Positions 49,052 through 57,365 of a DNA stretch of 57,674 nucleotides are shown piece by piece (the first letter of the stretch is position 1; every line of letters starts with the position of its first letter). A program made the position numbers and the translations under genes. The DNA is taken from contig NZ_JAGGNU010000044.1 of assembly GCF_018614915.1 (NCBI RefSeq), positions 1 to 57,674 on the forward strand. Direction: 5' to 3'. Origin of the DNA: Variovorax paradoxus (GTDB lineage: Bacteria > Pseudomonadota > Gammaproteobacteria > Burkholderiales > Burkholderiaceae_C). A model generated the notes under the pieces. The model ran no database searches. It had not been told where the DNA came from and saw only the letters and a program-made list of their open reading frames with translations.

Positions 49052-49129
49052 GCGCTCAGGGTGCCGCGAATCGGCGCGCTGTGCAAGGGCTTTGCAAGAG
49101 GCGTCCTGGGCCTGCCGGCCGGCATATCT

Positions 49130-50581
49130 TCAGGCCTCAGCGTTAATGCGGTGCTCGCGCACATTGATCTGCAATCCCACCGGCGCCATGGCCAGCTGCA
49201 GCAGTTCGCGCGGCTCCTTGCCGTCGGCCGTGCTCACGTCTTGAATGTCGAAGCGACTCAACAGAATCGCCATCGCCATCTTCATTTCAACCAAGGCCAG
49301 GTAGCGCCCGGGGCAGATGCGTGGGCCAGCACCAAAGGGCATGGAGATACGCTTGGCGGCGCTGGCGTTCTGCCCGGGGTGGCCCTCGGCCAACCAGCGT
49401 TCGGGGCTGAAAAGGCCGGCGTCGTGAATATGGGATTCACTCACCGCGTCGCGCCGCATGACCGCGATCACCACCATGCCAGCCGGGATGTGCACATCAC
49501 CCAGCGTGGTGTCGCGCAGGGCTTGCATGGCGTTCTGCGGAGCCACGGGCTTCAGGCGCATGGTTTCGTGGGCGCAGGCTTCCACATAGTCCAGTTGACC
49601 AATCTGGTCGGCGGTGGGCGGCTCGCCGTCGGCGCACACACGGCGCACCTCCGCGGTGGCCTCGGCCAGAGCCTGCGGGTTTTGCCATAGCAAGTGGATC
49701 ATCCAAGCCAGCGTGTTTGCGGTGGTGTCTTCTCCGGCCAGTAGCATGGTGAGCACGTTGCCTGCCACTTGCTTGTCGTCCATCCCACTGTCGGGCTCGT
49801 CAGCGGCAACCAGCATGGCCTCCAGCAGGTTGGATGGATGCCCGCGCAGGGCCGGGTTCGCCTCTAGTCGCCTGCGCCCTTGCGCAATGAAGCCGTCAAC
49901 GGCCGCATTCACCTCGGCCACGCTGCGCACCAGAGCGCGATCTTCGACCGATGGGAACCAGCGCCACAGCGGGAGTGGCGCAAAGATGCGCTTGAACACG
50001 GCCGGAAAGATGCGATTCAGGTGTTTCTGAATTACATCTTCGTCGCTTTGCAGCGTGTTGACCTCGGCGCCGAACGCCAAGCCCGCAATCGCGTCCACTG
50101 TGAAGCGCATCAGGTCGGCCCGCAGATCAATGGTGGTGCCATGACGCGCGGCCTCCTGCCAGCGTTGGGCCAGGCGCAGTCCAACGCGCTGCAATGCTGG
50201 GTGATAGCGCTTCACATGACCGGGGTCGAAGGCGGCCATCACCATGCGTCGCTGGTGCCGCCAGGTCTCGCCGTTGGCACCGAACACGCCGCCCATAAGA
50301 CCGAGTTCCGTCCACACCTGTTCGAGCTTGGTGGTGCGGCGAAAGCCGTCGGGGCGGTCACGCAGGGCTGTGGCAATCAGTTCATGGTCACCCAGCACCA
50401 CCGCGCGGCGAGGGCCCAGGCGCAGTTTGAAGATCGGGCCGTGCTCCTCGCACCATCGCTCAAGTTGCAGGTGCAGCCGAGTGGAGTCGATCTGAAGCAG
50501 GTTGCCGAATACCGGCACACCGCGTGGGCCGGGCAGGTCGTCGAACTGGCGCAGCCGGCTCGCCGAGGTGGGCGTGCTCAT
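49130..50581 (-). CDS. Cytochrome P450
   Basis: 483 residues from the ATG at 50581 (MSTPTSASRLRQFDDLPGPR). The proline-rich start LPGPRGVPVFGNLLQ is followed by the oxygen-activating I-helix LAGEDTTANTLAW, the ExxR in HETMRLKP and the heme Cys423 in FGAGPRICPGRYLAL. There is no N-terminal membrane anchor, so it is cytosolic and needs separate ferredoxin and reductase partners; none are encoded here. Substrate not predictable. Divergent from the DUF3943 gene. Confidence 0.93.
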   Translation of the reverse strand: MSTPTSASRLRQFDDLPGPRGVPVFGNLLQIDSTRLHLQLERWCEEHGPIFKLRLGPRRAVVLGDHELIATALRDRPDGFRRTTKLEQVWTELGLMGGVFGANGETWRHQRRMVMAAFDPGHVKRYHPALQRVGLRLAQRWQEAARHGTTIDLRADLMRFTVDAIAGLAFGAEVNTLQSDEDVIQKHLNRIFPAVFKRIFAPLPLWRWFPSVEDRALVRSVAEVNAAVDGFIAQGRRRLEANPALRGHPSNLLEAMLVAADEPDSGMDDKQVAGNVLTMLLAGEDTTANTLAWMIHLLWQNPQALAEATAEVRRVCADGEPPTADQIGQLDYVEACAHETMRLKPVAPQNAMQALRDTTLGDVHIPAGMVVIAVMRRDAVSESHIHDAGLFSPERWLAEGHPGQNASAAKRISMPFGAGPRICPGRYLALVEMKMAMAILLSRFDIQDVSTADGKEPRELLQLAMAPVGLQINVREHRINAEA

Positions 50582-50813
50582 GGCATTGCCGGCCGCAACG
50601 AGCGGCGCAATGAGCGGAGGTCGTGCAACATGGCCATCCTTGATCGGATGATCGAGTATTGGGCAGTTTTGAGAGCTCGGCAATCGACATTTGTGATGAC
50701 ATCGGTGGCTTTTCGGAGCGATGTCCGCGCCGCTGTTGACCGGCTATCCGGACTGTGAGGAGGCGGCCTTTCAAGTTCGACGCGCGACTGCCATACTTCG
50801 CGTCGAATCCTGA

Positions 50814-51623
50814 ATGTCGCGAAGTTCCTTCGTTTTCGCCGTTCTTGCCGTTCTAGCCCTATCGCCATGGCTCGCGAGGTCGGTTTCCTGCGCCCCTGCC
50901 GAGACCCGGGATGAGATCCTCGAACTCTCCGCTGCGCCGGAGCCCCCTGTCATCGCAAGCGCGGACTGGGAAGGCCTGCGGCGCGACACCTGGTACTTCG
51001 TGGGTTATCAGGCTGCGACGGTCGCCGTGCTCTACGCGATGCCTGCCGAGCAGACGGGTTTCGACCGGAGCGACGCGAGCTACGGCAAGTGGCGCGACAA
51101 CGTCACGAACCCGGCCTGGGACAGGGACGATCATTTCGTGAACTACGTGCTCCATCCCTATTGGGGTGCGGCGTACTACATCCGGGCGCGGGAGCGGGGC
51201 CTGGACCGCTGGCAGTCGCTGGGCTACTCCGCCTTGCTCTCGGCGGTCTACGAATTCGGCGCCGAGGCCTTGTTCGAGCCGATCTCCTACCAGGACCTCG
51301 TCATCACGCCCCTGGCGGGCTGGCTGCTCGGGGAGTACGTGTTCTCGCCCATCCGCGAGTCGATCAAGGCGAAGCCGGGCGAGCCCGACGGCATGGACAA
51401 GGTCGCACTGGTCCTCACCGACCCTCTTGGTGCGCTCAATGGCCTGACCGATCGAATCTTCGGCGTCGAAACCCGGATCAGCCTGGCGCCGATCCGGCCG
51501 ATCGGCCCGTCAGGACCCGCGGCGGTGGCAGCGCTCGCCGAAGGCCGGGGCAGCTGGCCAGGGCCGCACCGCACCACCCCGAGAGCTCTGAGCTGGGGCC
51601 TGCAACTGCAGGTGCGCTGGTAG
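50814..51623 (+). CDS. DUF3943-family envelope protein
   Basis: 269 residues with an N-terminal signal (FVFAVLAVLALSPWLARSVS). It contains DTWYFVGYQAATVAVLYAMP, DDHFVNYVLHPYWGAAYYIR, ALLSAVYEFGAEALFEPISY and DLVITPLAGWLLGEYVFSPI, which identify DUF3943. Members are thought to be outer-membrane or periplasmic proteins of unknown function. The C-terminal strand LSWGLQLQVRW ending with an aromatic residue is outer-membrane-like. Intact and single. Confidence 0.82.
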   Translation: MSRSSFVFAVLAVLALSPWLARSVSCAPAETRDEILELSAAPEPPVIASADWEGLRRDTWYFVGYQAATVAVLYAMPAEQTGFDRSDASYGKWRDNVTNPAWDRDDHFVNYVLHPYWGAAYYIRARERGLDRWQSLGYSALLSAVYEFGAEALFEPISYQDLVITPLAGWLLGEYVFSPIRESIKAKPGEPDGMDKVALVLTDPLGALNGLTDRIFGVETRISLAPIRPIGPSGPAAVAALAEGRGSWPGPHRTTPRALSWGLQLQVRW

Positions 51624-51696
51624 CGATCGGAGCTTTCGGATCGTTGACGTTCTCGTCGGGACGGATGGCGACGATCCTTGTTCCAAGGCTTCACGG

Positions 51697-52180
51697 TCAT
51701 GCCGATGCGGCGAAAACCGCCTCCAACGCCGCAACGGGCAAGCGCCCCCGCAAGGCGATCGCCACCACGGCTGAACCGTCCGACGGTGCGCCTGCCTTGC
51801 GCAGCGCCCCGTGCCGCCCTGCGAACTGGATCTCCGACCACGCGGCGTCACCGGTGCGCAGCACGCCCTTGAGGCGCAGCAGTCCGGGCGGCGTGTCGCG
51901 CAGCCAGGCGCGCAGCGCATCCGGGTCGAAGACTCGTTCGGGCCGGCAGGACCAGGTGTCGAACAGCTCGCCGTGGTCGTGCGCCTCGTGGTGCGGATGA
52001 TCGTCATGGTCGCAGTCGGGGTGCGCGCAGCCGCGCGCCTCGCGCGCCCCGCGCGCTTCGGACAAGGACAAGCCTTCGCGCAGCACCCTCGGCAGCTGTG
52101 ACTGCGAGGTCTCGTACTGCGGCGTGCGGCCAGCGACGGACGACGCCCACTCGCGCACGCGCGCCAGGCCGCCGGCTAGA
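51697..52180 (-). pseudogene. CobW/YjiA-type metallochaperone, C-terminal part only
   Basis: The segment has a His/Asp cluster (CDHDDHPHHEAHDHG) followed by the CobW C-terminal domain: ALRAWLRDTPPGLLRLKGVL, TGDAAWSEIQFAGRHG, AVVAIALRGRLPVAAL. Full COG0523 GTPases have about 330-400 residues with an N-terminal GTP-binding domain and a CxCC zinc site, both missing. The front of the frame (toward 52290) overlaps the membrane-protein gene and is unrelated. The C-terminal domain alone may still fold, but a remnant is the simplest reading. Confidence 0.7.
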
Positions 52181-52201
52181 GGATTTGCGCGACCCAGCCC
52201 C

Positions 52202-52561
52202 CTACCGAGTTTGTTGCCAACGGATGAGCCCGTAGCCAATTGCCACCAAACCTGCTGCCGCAAAGGACCCGGCGAGCCCGTTCGGGCCAAAGGCCTGATA
52301 TATCGCTTCGTTCAACCAAGCCCATCGACCGGAGTAGGGACGCTGCGAGGGTGATTGCCACTCCGCAAAAGCCAGCGTGACACTAACTAGCCCTAGACCG
52401 ATCGAGACCGGCCAGCCCAGCGCAGCTGTGGGCGTGAATCCTTTGTCCATCCGTTCGCGCGACAGAGGTTTGACCACGGCATTGTTCAACCTCTTTCGAT
52501 CCCAGAGAAAGAAAGCCAAGAAGCACAGCAGGAGAACGATCAGGAGGACAGGTGCAATCAT
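52202..52561 (-). CDS. Hypothetical membrane protein
   Basis: 119 residues. Helix 1 is at about 2-20 (APVLLIVLLLCFLAFFLW), helix 2 at about 47-66 (LGWPVSIGLGLVSVTLAFAE) and helix 3 at about 94-112 (GLAGSFAAAGLVAIGYGLIR); a basic loop DRKRLNNAVVKPLSRERMDK follows helix 1. No recognisable family. The gene is complete and lies between two pseudogenes. Confidence 0.6.
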   Translation of the reverse strand: MIAPVLLIVLLLCFLAFFLWDRKRLNNAVVKPLSRERMDKGFTPTAALGWPVSIGLGLVSVTLAFAEWQSPSQRPYSGRWAWLNEAIYQAFGPNGLAGSFAAAGLVAIGYGLIRWQQTR

Positions 52562-52662
52562 GAATATCTATCCAGCAAGTGAAGATGCCCTCGCCGCCTG
52601 CGGACGCTCAGACAACGACCGCATCTCTGCTGTCCCCGGGATGGTCGCTTTCATCTTCTTCT

Positions 52663-53297
52663 TCATTCCACGACCACCTCGGTTGTTCCCTTGGGGCGCG
52701 CGAGCATGGCATGCAGAGCAAGGGCACCAATCAGTGCAAGGACAAGCGAACCGGTCCAGAGGGCCGGTTCCGCGTCGCGCCAACTCTCCGCGCCATTGCC
52801 GTTTGCCAGGGTTCCGAAGACGACAGTGCCCGTGTTGTATGCCCCATGGAGGGCGATACAGGGAATGAGAGAACGCGTCCTCTCATAGAGCCAACCGAGC
52901 AGTACGCCCATGACGACGCCCAGCACGAACTGTGCTGTTCCCACGCTGAAAGCGGGAACGCCCATTGCAGGATTTGTTGGACCACGCCCATGACCAGGAG
53001 CAGAGCCGATACCAGCATCAAGACGGGTGGGACCACCAGCGCGAATGTCGCACGTGCAGACGAGGTCGACTCGTGGAACAACCCGCGGTAGGTTAGGCCT
53101 CGAAAGTGCATCATCAGCACGAAGACGCAGCCGTACCCAAGCAATACGCTCAAGGCGTCGCACTGCATCTGCGAGAGTTTCAGCACGCCTTGTGCATCAC
53201 GAAGTGCTGAGCCGACCACGACCTCGCTGAGCAATAGCGCCAGGTAGAGGAGAGCCGCTTGAAACCCCGTGGGAAAGGGTTCGGTTCGATTGCGCAT
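52663..53297 (-). pseudogene. CPBP-family intramembrane protease, catalytic block deleted
   Basis: From the ATG at 53297 one frame reads MRNRTEPFPTGFQAALLYLA, several helices and FPLSAWEQ. At about 52943 the other frame takes over with GTAQFVLGVVMGVLLGWLYE then RTRSLIPCIALHGAYNTGTV, the end of the same family. Between these points relatives have about 40-50 residues with the EExxxR motif and the first catalytic His. They are absent, so the enzyme cannot be active. Deletion plus frame change at one junction. Confidence 0.8.
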
Positions 53298-53453
53298 CGT
53301 GTTTTCGAGCCATGCCAGGCAGGAAGTCACTGCGCGAGCGACCTCCGAGAATCCCCCGGCTGCTCAATGGAGCGAACTGCGAGGGTGCGGGCGGTGGAGC
53401 CGCATCCCGCCATCCAGAGGCGCCTGCGGGGCATGCCGGTTGCTGCGGGTCTG

Positions 53454-54350
53454 CTAATTCGGCAGGCGCACGTGCTCGTCCGTGTGGTCGCCTGCAGCTG
53501 GACTTGGGATCGCTGTGAGCGCTCGCCGCTGCAGGAGGTAGAGCCGGCCGCCGGCGAACGCCCACTCGAGGTCGTGGCTCCCGCCGAACACCTCGTCGCA
53601 GCGGAGCGCGAGCGCAAGAAGCGCGGCGAGCTGTGCATCGTCGAGGCAGAGCACGCGGGCGAGCCCCTCGGGAACGTGTGTGCGGCTTGTGCCGCCTTCC
53701 GGGTCGGTGCGTATGGCGACGTCCTTCAGTCCCGCGATTCGCGCGACCACGGCACCGTCACGCCTCAAGCGGAACCGATCTGGGATGACGAGACCGGCAA
53801 CGACCGACTCCCCGAGCCCCCAGGCCGCCTCGACCACGAGCTCGTCCGACCCGTTGACGGGGTTACGGCTGAAGAGCACGCCGGCGGAGTCCGCGTCGAC
53901 GAGCTCCTGTACGACGACGGCCATTCTCGGCTCGCGGGGCAGCCGGAGGCGCTCGCGGTACGCGAACGCTGAAGGCGAGCGCGCCGAGCGCCAGATGGCG
54001 GACACGGCGTCAACGAGCTCGGGCTCGGAGCGCAGGTTCAGTTGCGTCAAGTGCTGTCCTGCGAAGCTCGCCTGCTCGGAGTCCTCACCCACTGCGGACG
54101 AGCGCGCCACGAGCGGGGCGCCGAGCGTGCGAAAGACTGCAGCCAGCCGCTGCCTCGCGTCGCGTTCGTCAGCAGCGACTGCATCCACGAACCCGTACGG
54201 AAGCGCGACACCCGCGGGAACGGGCAGGCCCGCACGCGTGGCGGCGGCTAGCTGCGCGGCCTTGCCGCCGAACAGGCTGTCCTCGAGCTCCTCGGTAAGC
54301 GCTGCCGGTTTCATCGTCGCCTGCCCGTAATCAGGGTGAACGGACGTCAT
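53454..54350 (-). CDS. ATP-grasp half of a split PEP-synthase-type dikinase
   Basis: 298 residues (or 286 from the ATG at 54314). It is the PPDK_N ATP-binding domain alone: LFGGKAAQLAAATRAGLPVP, VARSSAVGEDSEQASFAGQH, VVVQELVDADSAGVLFSRNP, EAAWGLGESVVAGLVIPDRF and the closing LEWAFAGGRLYLLQRRAL. All expected nucleotide-binding residues appear present. PEP synthases and rifampicin phosphotransferases carry this domain fused to a swivelling His domain, here encoded separately upstream. The two would together phosphorylate a small acceptor using ATP through a phospho-His. Last gene of the TetR operon. Confidence 0.85.
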   Translation of the reverse strand: MTSVHPDYGQATMKPAALTEELEDSLFGGKAAQLAAATRAGLPVPAGVALPYGFVDAVAADERDARQRLAAVFRTLGAPLVARSSAVGEDSEQASFAGQHLTQLNLRSEPELVDAVSAIWRSARSPSAFAYRERLRLPREPRMAVVVQELVDADSAGVLFSRNPVNGSDELVVEAAWGLGESVVAGLVIPDRFRLRRDGAVVARIAGLKDVAIRTDPEGGTSRTHVPEGLARVLCLDDAQLAALLALALRCDEVFGGSHDLEWAFAGGRLYLLQRRALTAIPSPAAGDHTDEHVRLPN

Positions 54351-54594
54351 CGCCGAGCTCGAGGAGATCTAGACCGGCGAGCGCCGAGAGGAGCGCCTTG
54401 GCGTCCTGCTGCGTCAAGCCGCAGTCGGCGGCCACGGCTGCGGGTTCTGCCGGCGCCTCGGTGACGCGCGCGACCACGCCGAGGTCGAGCGCCGAGTGGA
54501 TGGCGGCGGCTACCGCGCATGCCGCCCGCGCAGGAGTGATGGGCAGCGCCTGATCCGGCCGTACCCGTTCGGTCGGTGCGGCTGCTTCGGTCAT
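54331..54594 (-). CDS. Small winged-helix-like protein within the dikinase operon
   Basis: 87 residues (MTEAAAPTERVRPDQALPIT at the start). The region ALDLGVVARVTEAPAEPAAV and LTQQDAKALLSALAGLDLLE resembles the winged-helix dimerisation domain found at the N-terminus of O-methyltransferases and in MarR-like folds. Its start overlaps the swivel-domain gene by 4 bases and its end overlaps the ATP-grasp gene, so it is translated together with them. A third subunit or adaptor of the dikinase is a plausible role; no known family is recognised. Confidence 0.6.
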   Translation of the reverse strand: MTEAAAPTERVRPDQALPITPARAACAVAAAIHSALDLGVVARVTEAPAEPAAVAADCGLTQQDAKALLSALAGLDLLELGDDVRSP

Positions 54595-56294
54595 GCGACG
54601 ACCTCGGCCTCGCCCGCGGTGCCATCGACGATGACCCTCGCACCGTCCAGGAGCACGGAGGTCGCATCGGTGCACCCGACGACTGCTGGCAGCCCGTACT
54701 CGCGCGCGACGATCGCGGCGTGCGAGAGCAGCCCGCCCCGGTCGGTCACGATCGCGCCGAGGAGAGGCAGCACGATGTTGAATGCCGTCGTCGTGGAGTT
54801 CGTGACGAGGACGTCGCCCCGCTCGATGCGACCAAACTCCTCGGTGCCGCGAATCACCCGTGCGGTGCCCTCGTACACGCCCGGGCTGACGCCGAGACCG
54901 TGAACCTTTCGCTCTTCGGTGCGTGGCTTCGGCGCGGCGAAGATCGCCTGCACGGCTGCACCCATCGCGCGCTCCAGCCTTGCCGCCGCGGGCGGCAGCC
55001 ACTCGGGCGGCAGCGGATCGCCCGGCTCGCCGCCGAGAAACGCCGGCGCATCCGCGTAGCGCGCCTTGAGCCGGTAGCGCGCACGCTCTGCCAGTTCCTC
55101 GCCCGATGGGCCGTCGCCGGACTCGACGAGGCTGCGCAGATCCGCGTAGCCAGCCTCGACGAGATGGCGCGGATCGGCGAGCCGCCCCGCCGCCGTAAGC
55201 CGGCGGCCGGCCGCCAGGATCGCGCGCCGCATAATCCCGATCGCCCAGAGGTCGGCGTAGGTGCCCCGCTCGTCGCGTAGCCGGTAGGTCGCCCGAGCCT
55301 CCTCGAGCAGCGCGTCGAAGGCGTCGCGATGCCGAGCGGGCACTGCGTCGCGCAACTCAGAGGTCTTCCGGTCCAGGTCCTTCGCCGGTGGAGTCTCGAG
55401 GCGATCGAATGCTGTGCGGATCGCTCCGACGATCAGCTCGGGAAGCTCGTGCACCGACGGGTCGCCCACGTCCTCGCCGTTTACCGGCCGGTGGGCGACA
55501 CGGTCGACGTATGCCGAAGCGAGCCGGCCCGTGTCGCCGGACAGCGAGCGAAGCGCGGCGACCACCTCGCCCGGCTCTCCGGCCGACGTGAGCAAGGCCG
55601 TCGCCGCCGTATCCAGTCGGAGAGCGCCGACCAGTCGCTCGAGCTCCTCGTCTGCACCGAGCGGGTCGGGGTTCGCGCCCTGGAGGAGACCGAGTAACTG
55701 GGCCGGCGAGCGGCCTGTCCACTCTTGCGCGTGCACGAGGAAGTCGCCCACAGGCAGGAGCGCCGGCACGTTGAAGAGGTGATGGATGTACGCGCCATGG
55801 ATCTGGTTCTCGCGGCAGCGATCGATGTATGCGAGGAGCGCAGGCGTGTCGAGCGCCGCCGGGTCAACCGCGAGCAGCGCGAGGTGAGCTCGGATCGCCG
55901 CGGGCTTCACCTCCCGGTCCCAGCGCTCGAGGTCCTCACGCCAGAGCTTGCGCTCGAACACGGTCGCGCTCGTCTCGAGCCGGCGCCGAATCATTGGGTG
56001 ACTGCGCGCGAGCTCGTCCCACACCTCTTTCGGAGGGTGACTGACCGCCTCCCTCGGCGCGCCGACGGGACGTGCGCAGTAGTACGGGAACCCGTTGACG
56101 AAGCCCGCCTCCAGGTACTCGAGCAACGATCCGTAGCGGCGGAGGCTCTCGCCGAAGCCGCGCTGGAACGCGTCGGGAAAGATCTCCACGTGAAAGCGGG
56201 TCACCGGCCGCGTCCAGTGAGTCGGGTCGAGGAACCACGATCCCGGACCGGGTGGGGCGAAGGTCTGATCAGCGACGAGTGTCATTGTTACCAA
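54591..56294 (-). CDS. Swivelling phosphohistidine half of a split dikinase (PEP-utilising enzyme)
   Basis: 567 residues. Residues 1-460 are helical and specific to this subgroup (FVNGFPYYCARPVGAPREAV near 65). Residues about 470-560 are the PEP-utilisers mobile domain: GLGVSPGVYEGTARVI, VLVTNSTTTAFNIVLPLLGA, GGLLSHAAIVAREYGLPAVV. His525 in LSHAAI is the phospho-acceptor. The front half is not the PEP/pyruvate barrel. The arrangement parallels phenylphosphate synthase, where ATP-grasp and His domains are separate subunits, and rifampicin phosphotransferase, where they are fused. It overlaps the TetR gene by 26 bases. Confidence 0.83.
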   Translation of the reverse strand: MVTMTLVADQTFAPPGPGSWFLDPTHWTRPVTRFHVEIFPDAFQRGFGESLRRYGSLLEYLEAGFVNGFPYYCARPVGAPREAVSHPPKEVWDELARSHPMIRRRLETSATVFERKLWREDLERWDREVKPAAIRAHLALLAVDPAALDTPALLAYIDRCRENQIHGAYIHHLFNVPALLPVGDFLVHAQEWTGRSPAQLLGLLQGANPDPLGADEELERLVGALRLDTAATALLTSAGEPGEVVAALRSLSGDTGRLASAYVDRVAHRPVNGEDVGDPSVHELPELIVGAIRTAFDRLETPPAKDLDRKTSELRDAVPARHRDAFDALLEEARATYRLRDERGTYADLWAIGIMRRAILAAGRRLTAAGRLADPRHLVEAGYADLRSLVESGDGPSGEELAERARYRLKARYADAPAFLGGEPGDPLPPEWLPPAAARLERAMGAAVQAIFAAPKPRTEERKVHGLGVSPGVYEGTARVIRGTEEFGRIERGDVLVTNSTTTAFNIVLPLLGAIVTDRGGLLSHAAIVAREYGLPAVVGCTDATSVLLDGARVIVDGTAGEAEVVA

Positions 56295-56898
56295 CCTCCT
56301 TCATGCTTGCCGGATTGCGACGAAGTTCGTCCGTCAGCACGCGTACGGCCCAGGCGGCGGCCTTGCCGGCCTCCTGGCCCTCGAGGTCCCACTGGTCGCG
56401 CATCGCCTGCCAAGCGGGCGCGCTCACGAGCAGGTAGATCACCGCAAGGGCGCGTCGGCGCTCGGCCGGGCCGAGCCCGCCGGTGACCTCCCGCATTGCC
56501 TTCTCGAACGTCGCCACTCGCCGGCGCCGCGTGCGGGCCCGGATCTCCTGTCCGCGCTTCGATAGGAGGGCGCGCATCAGCGGCGCTCGCTCGTCGTACA
56601 TGCGATAGAGCGCAGGCGCCATCTCGCGGACGCCCTCGAGCGTGTCCGGGTAGGAAAGGAGGACGACCCGGAGGTGCTCCTCCGCCCACTCACCGAACTC
56701 GTCGAAGAGCGCCTCCTTGGTCGGGAAGTGCCGGTAGACGGTACGGACCGACACGCGGGCGCGCATGGCGACAAGCGGAACCGTGACCTCGTTGACCTCC
56801 TCGTCCGCCAGCACATCTGCCGTCGCCTCCAGTATCCGAAGGCGCGTCTGCTCCATCTGTTCTGCGCGGAGCGGGCTCTCGTACGTGGTGGTGCTCAT
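56269..56898 (-). CDS. TetR-family regulator of the dikinase operon
   Basis: 209 residues from the ATG at 56898. The HTH reads VTVPLVAMRARVSVRTVYRH then FPTKEALFDEFGEWAEEH. The C-terminal ligand domain is helical (YRMYDERAPLMRALLSKRGQ). It is the first gene of the operon. Its promoter lies inside a 9-bp inverted repeat at its start codon, the usual layout for autorepression by TetR proteins. The ligand is presumably the substrate or product of the dikinase. Codon choice and leaderless start look unlike the neighbouring genes. Confidence 0.88.
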   Translation of the reverse strand: MSTTTYESPLRAEQMEQTRLRILEATADVLADEEVNEVTVPLVAMRARVSVRTVYRHFPTKEALFDEFGEWAEEHLRVVLLSYPDTLEGVREMAPALYRMYDERAPLMRALLSKRGQEIRARTRRRRVATFEKAMREVTGGLGPAERRRALAVIYLLVSAPAWQAMRDQWDLEGQEAGKAAAWAVRVLTDELRRNPASMKEVGNNDTRR

Positions 56899-56937
56899 GA
56901 CACGATTAGGATAATCCGCGTCATGGCATCGTGTCAA
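56898..56937 (-). promoter_or_regulatory. TetR promoter with embedded operator, nearly leaderless
   Basis: Minus strand: TTGACA (56932-56937), 18-base spacer, TATCCT (56908-56913), then 9 bases to the ATG at 56898. The inverted repeat TGACACGAT (56898-56906) and ATCGTGTCA (56928-56936) spans it. The start site would lie 1-4 bases before the ATG, so almost no leader. Confidence 0.7.
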
Positions 56938-56959
56938 GAAGGCATGATGGCATGTCGAC

Positions 56960-57365
56960 TTTCGAGGTGATTGTTGTCGATCGGCACCTCGCCGTCGAGC
57001 AGGAATCGCGACAGCGCCTTCCAGTGGTTCAAGCTGTAGTCGATGGCCTTGGGATGGCGCTGCCGTCGGGCACACGCTTGCGCTCGAGCTGCAGCCACAC
57101 ATGCAACTCCTCCCGCAGCGGCTTGGATCGCTCGTGTCGCACGAGCAGCCGTTGCTCGGCACTCATTGGCCTGGCGTCGCTCTCGATCCTGTACAGCCAG
57201 GCAATGCGCTGGATGGCCTGCGCGGCCACTTCGCTCGACGTTGGCCTTGACCAGCTCGTCAAATTTACGCCGGGCATGTGCAAGACATCCTGCGCCGACT
57301 CGCCCCTCGACCGAGATCACCGACTCATAGCCCGCGAACTCATCGCGCACGAGCGTCCCCGATCA
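56960..57365 (-). mobile_element. IS66-family transposase fragment with two frameshifts
   Basis: Minus strand: RDEFAGYESVISVEGRVGAG and CLAHARRKFDELVKAN in one frame, then SEVAAQAIQRIAWLYRIESD and EELHVWLQLERKRVPDGSAI in a second, and back to the first with KAIDYSLNHWKALSRFLLDG and IDNNHLE. This is the catalytic C-terminal region of IS66 transposases (TnpC). The start and the last about 100 residues are missing. The left end (about 56960) stops 23 bases from the -35 element of the TetR promoter. Confidence 0.8.
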
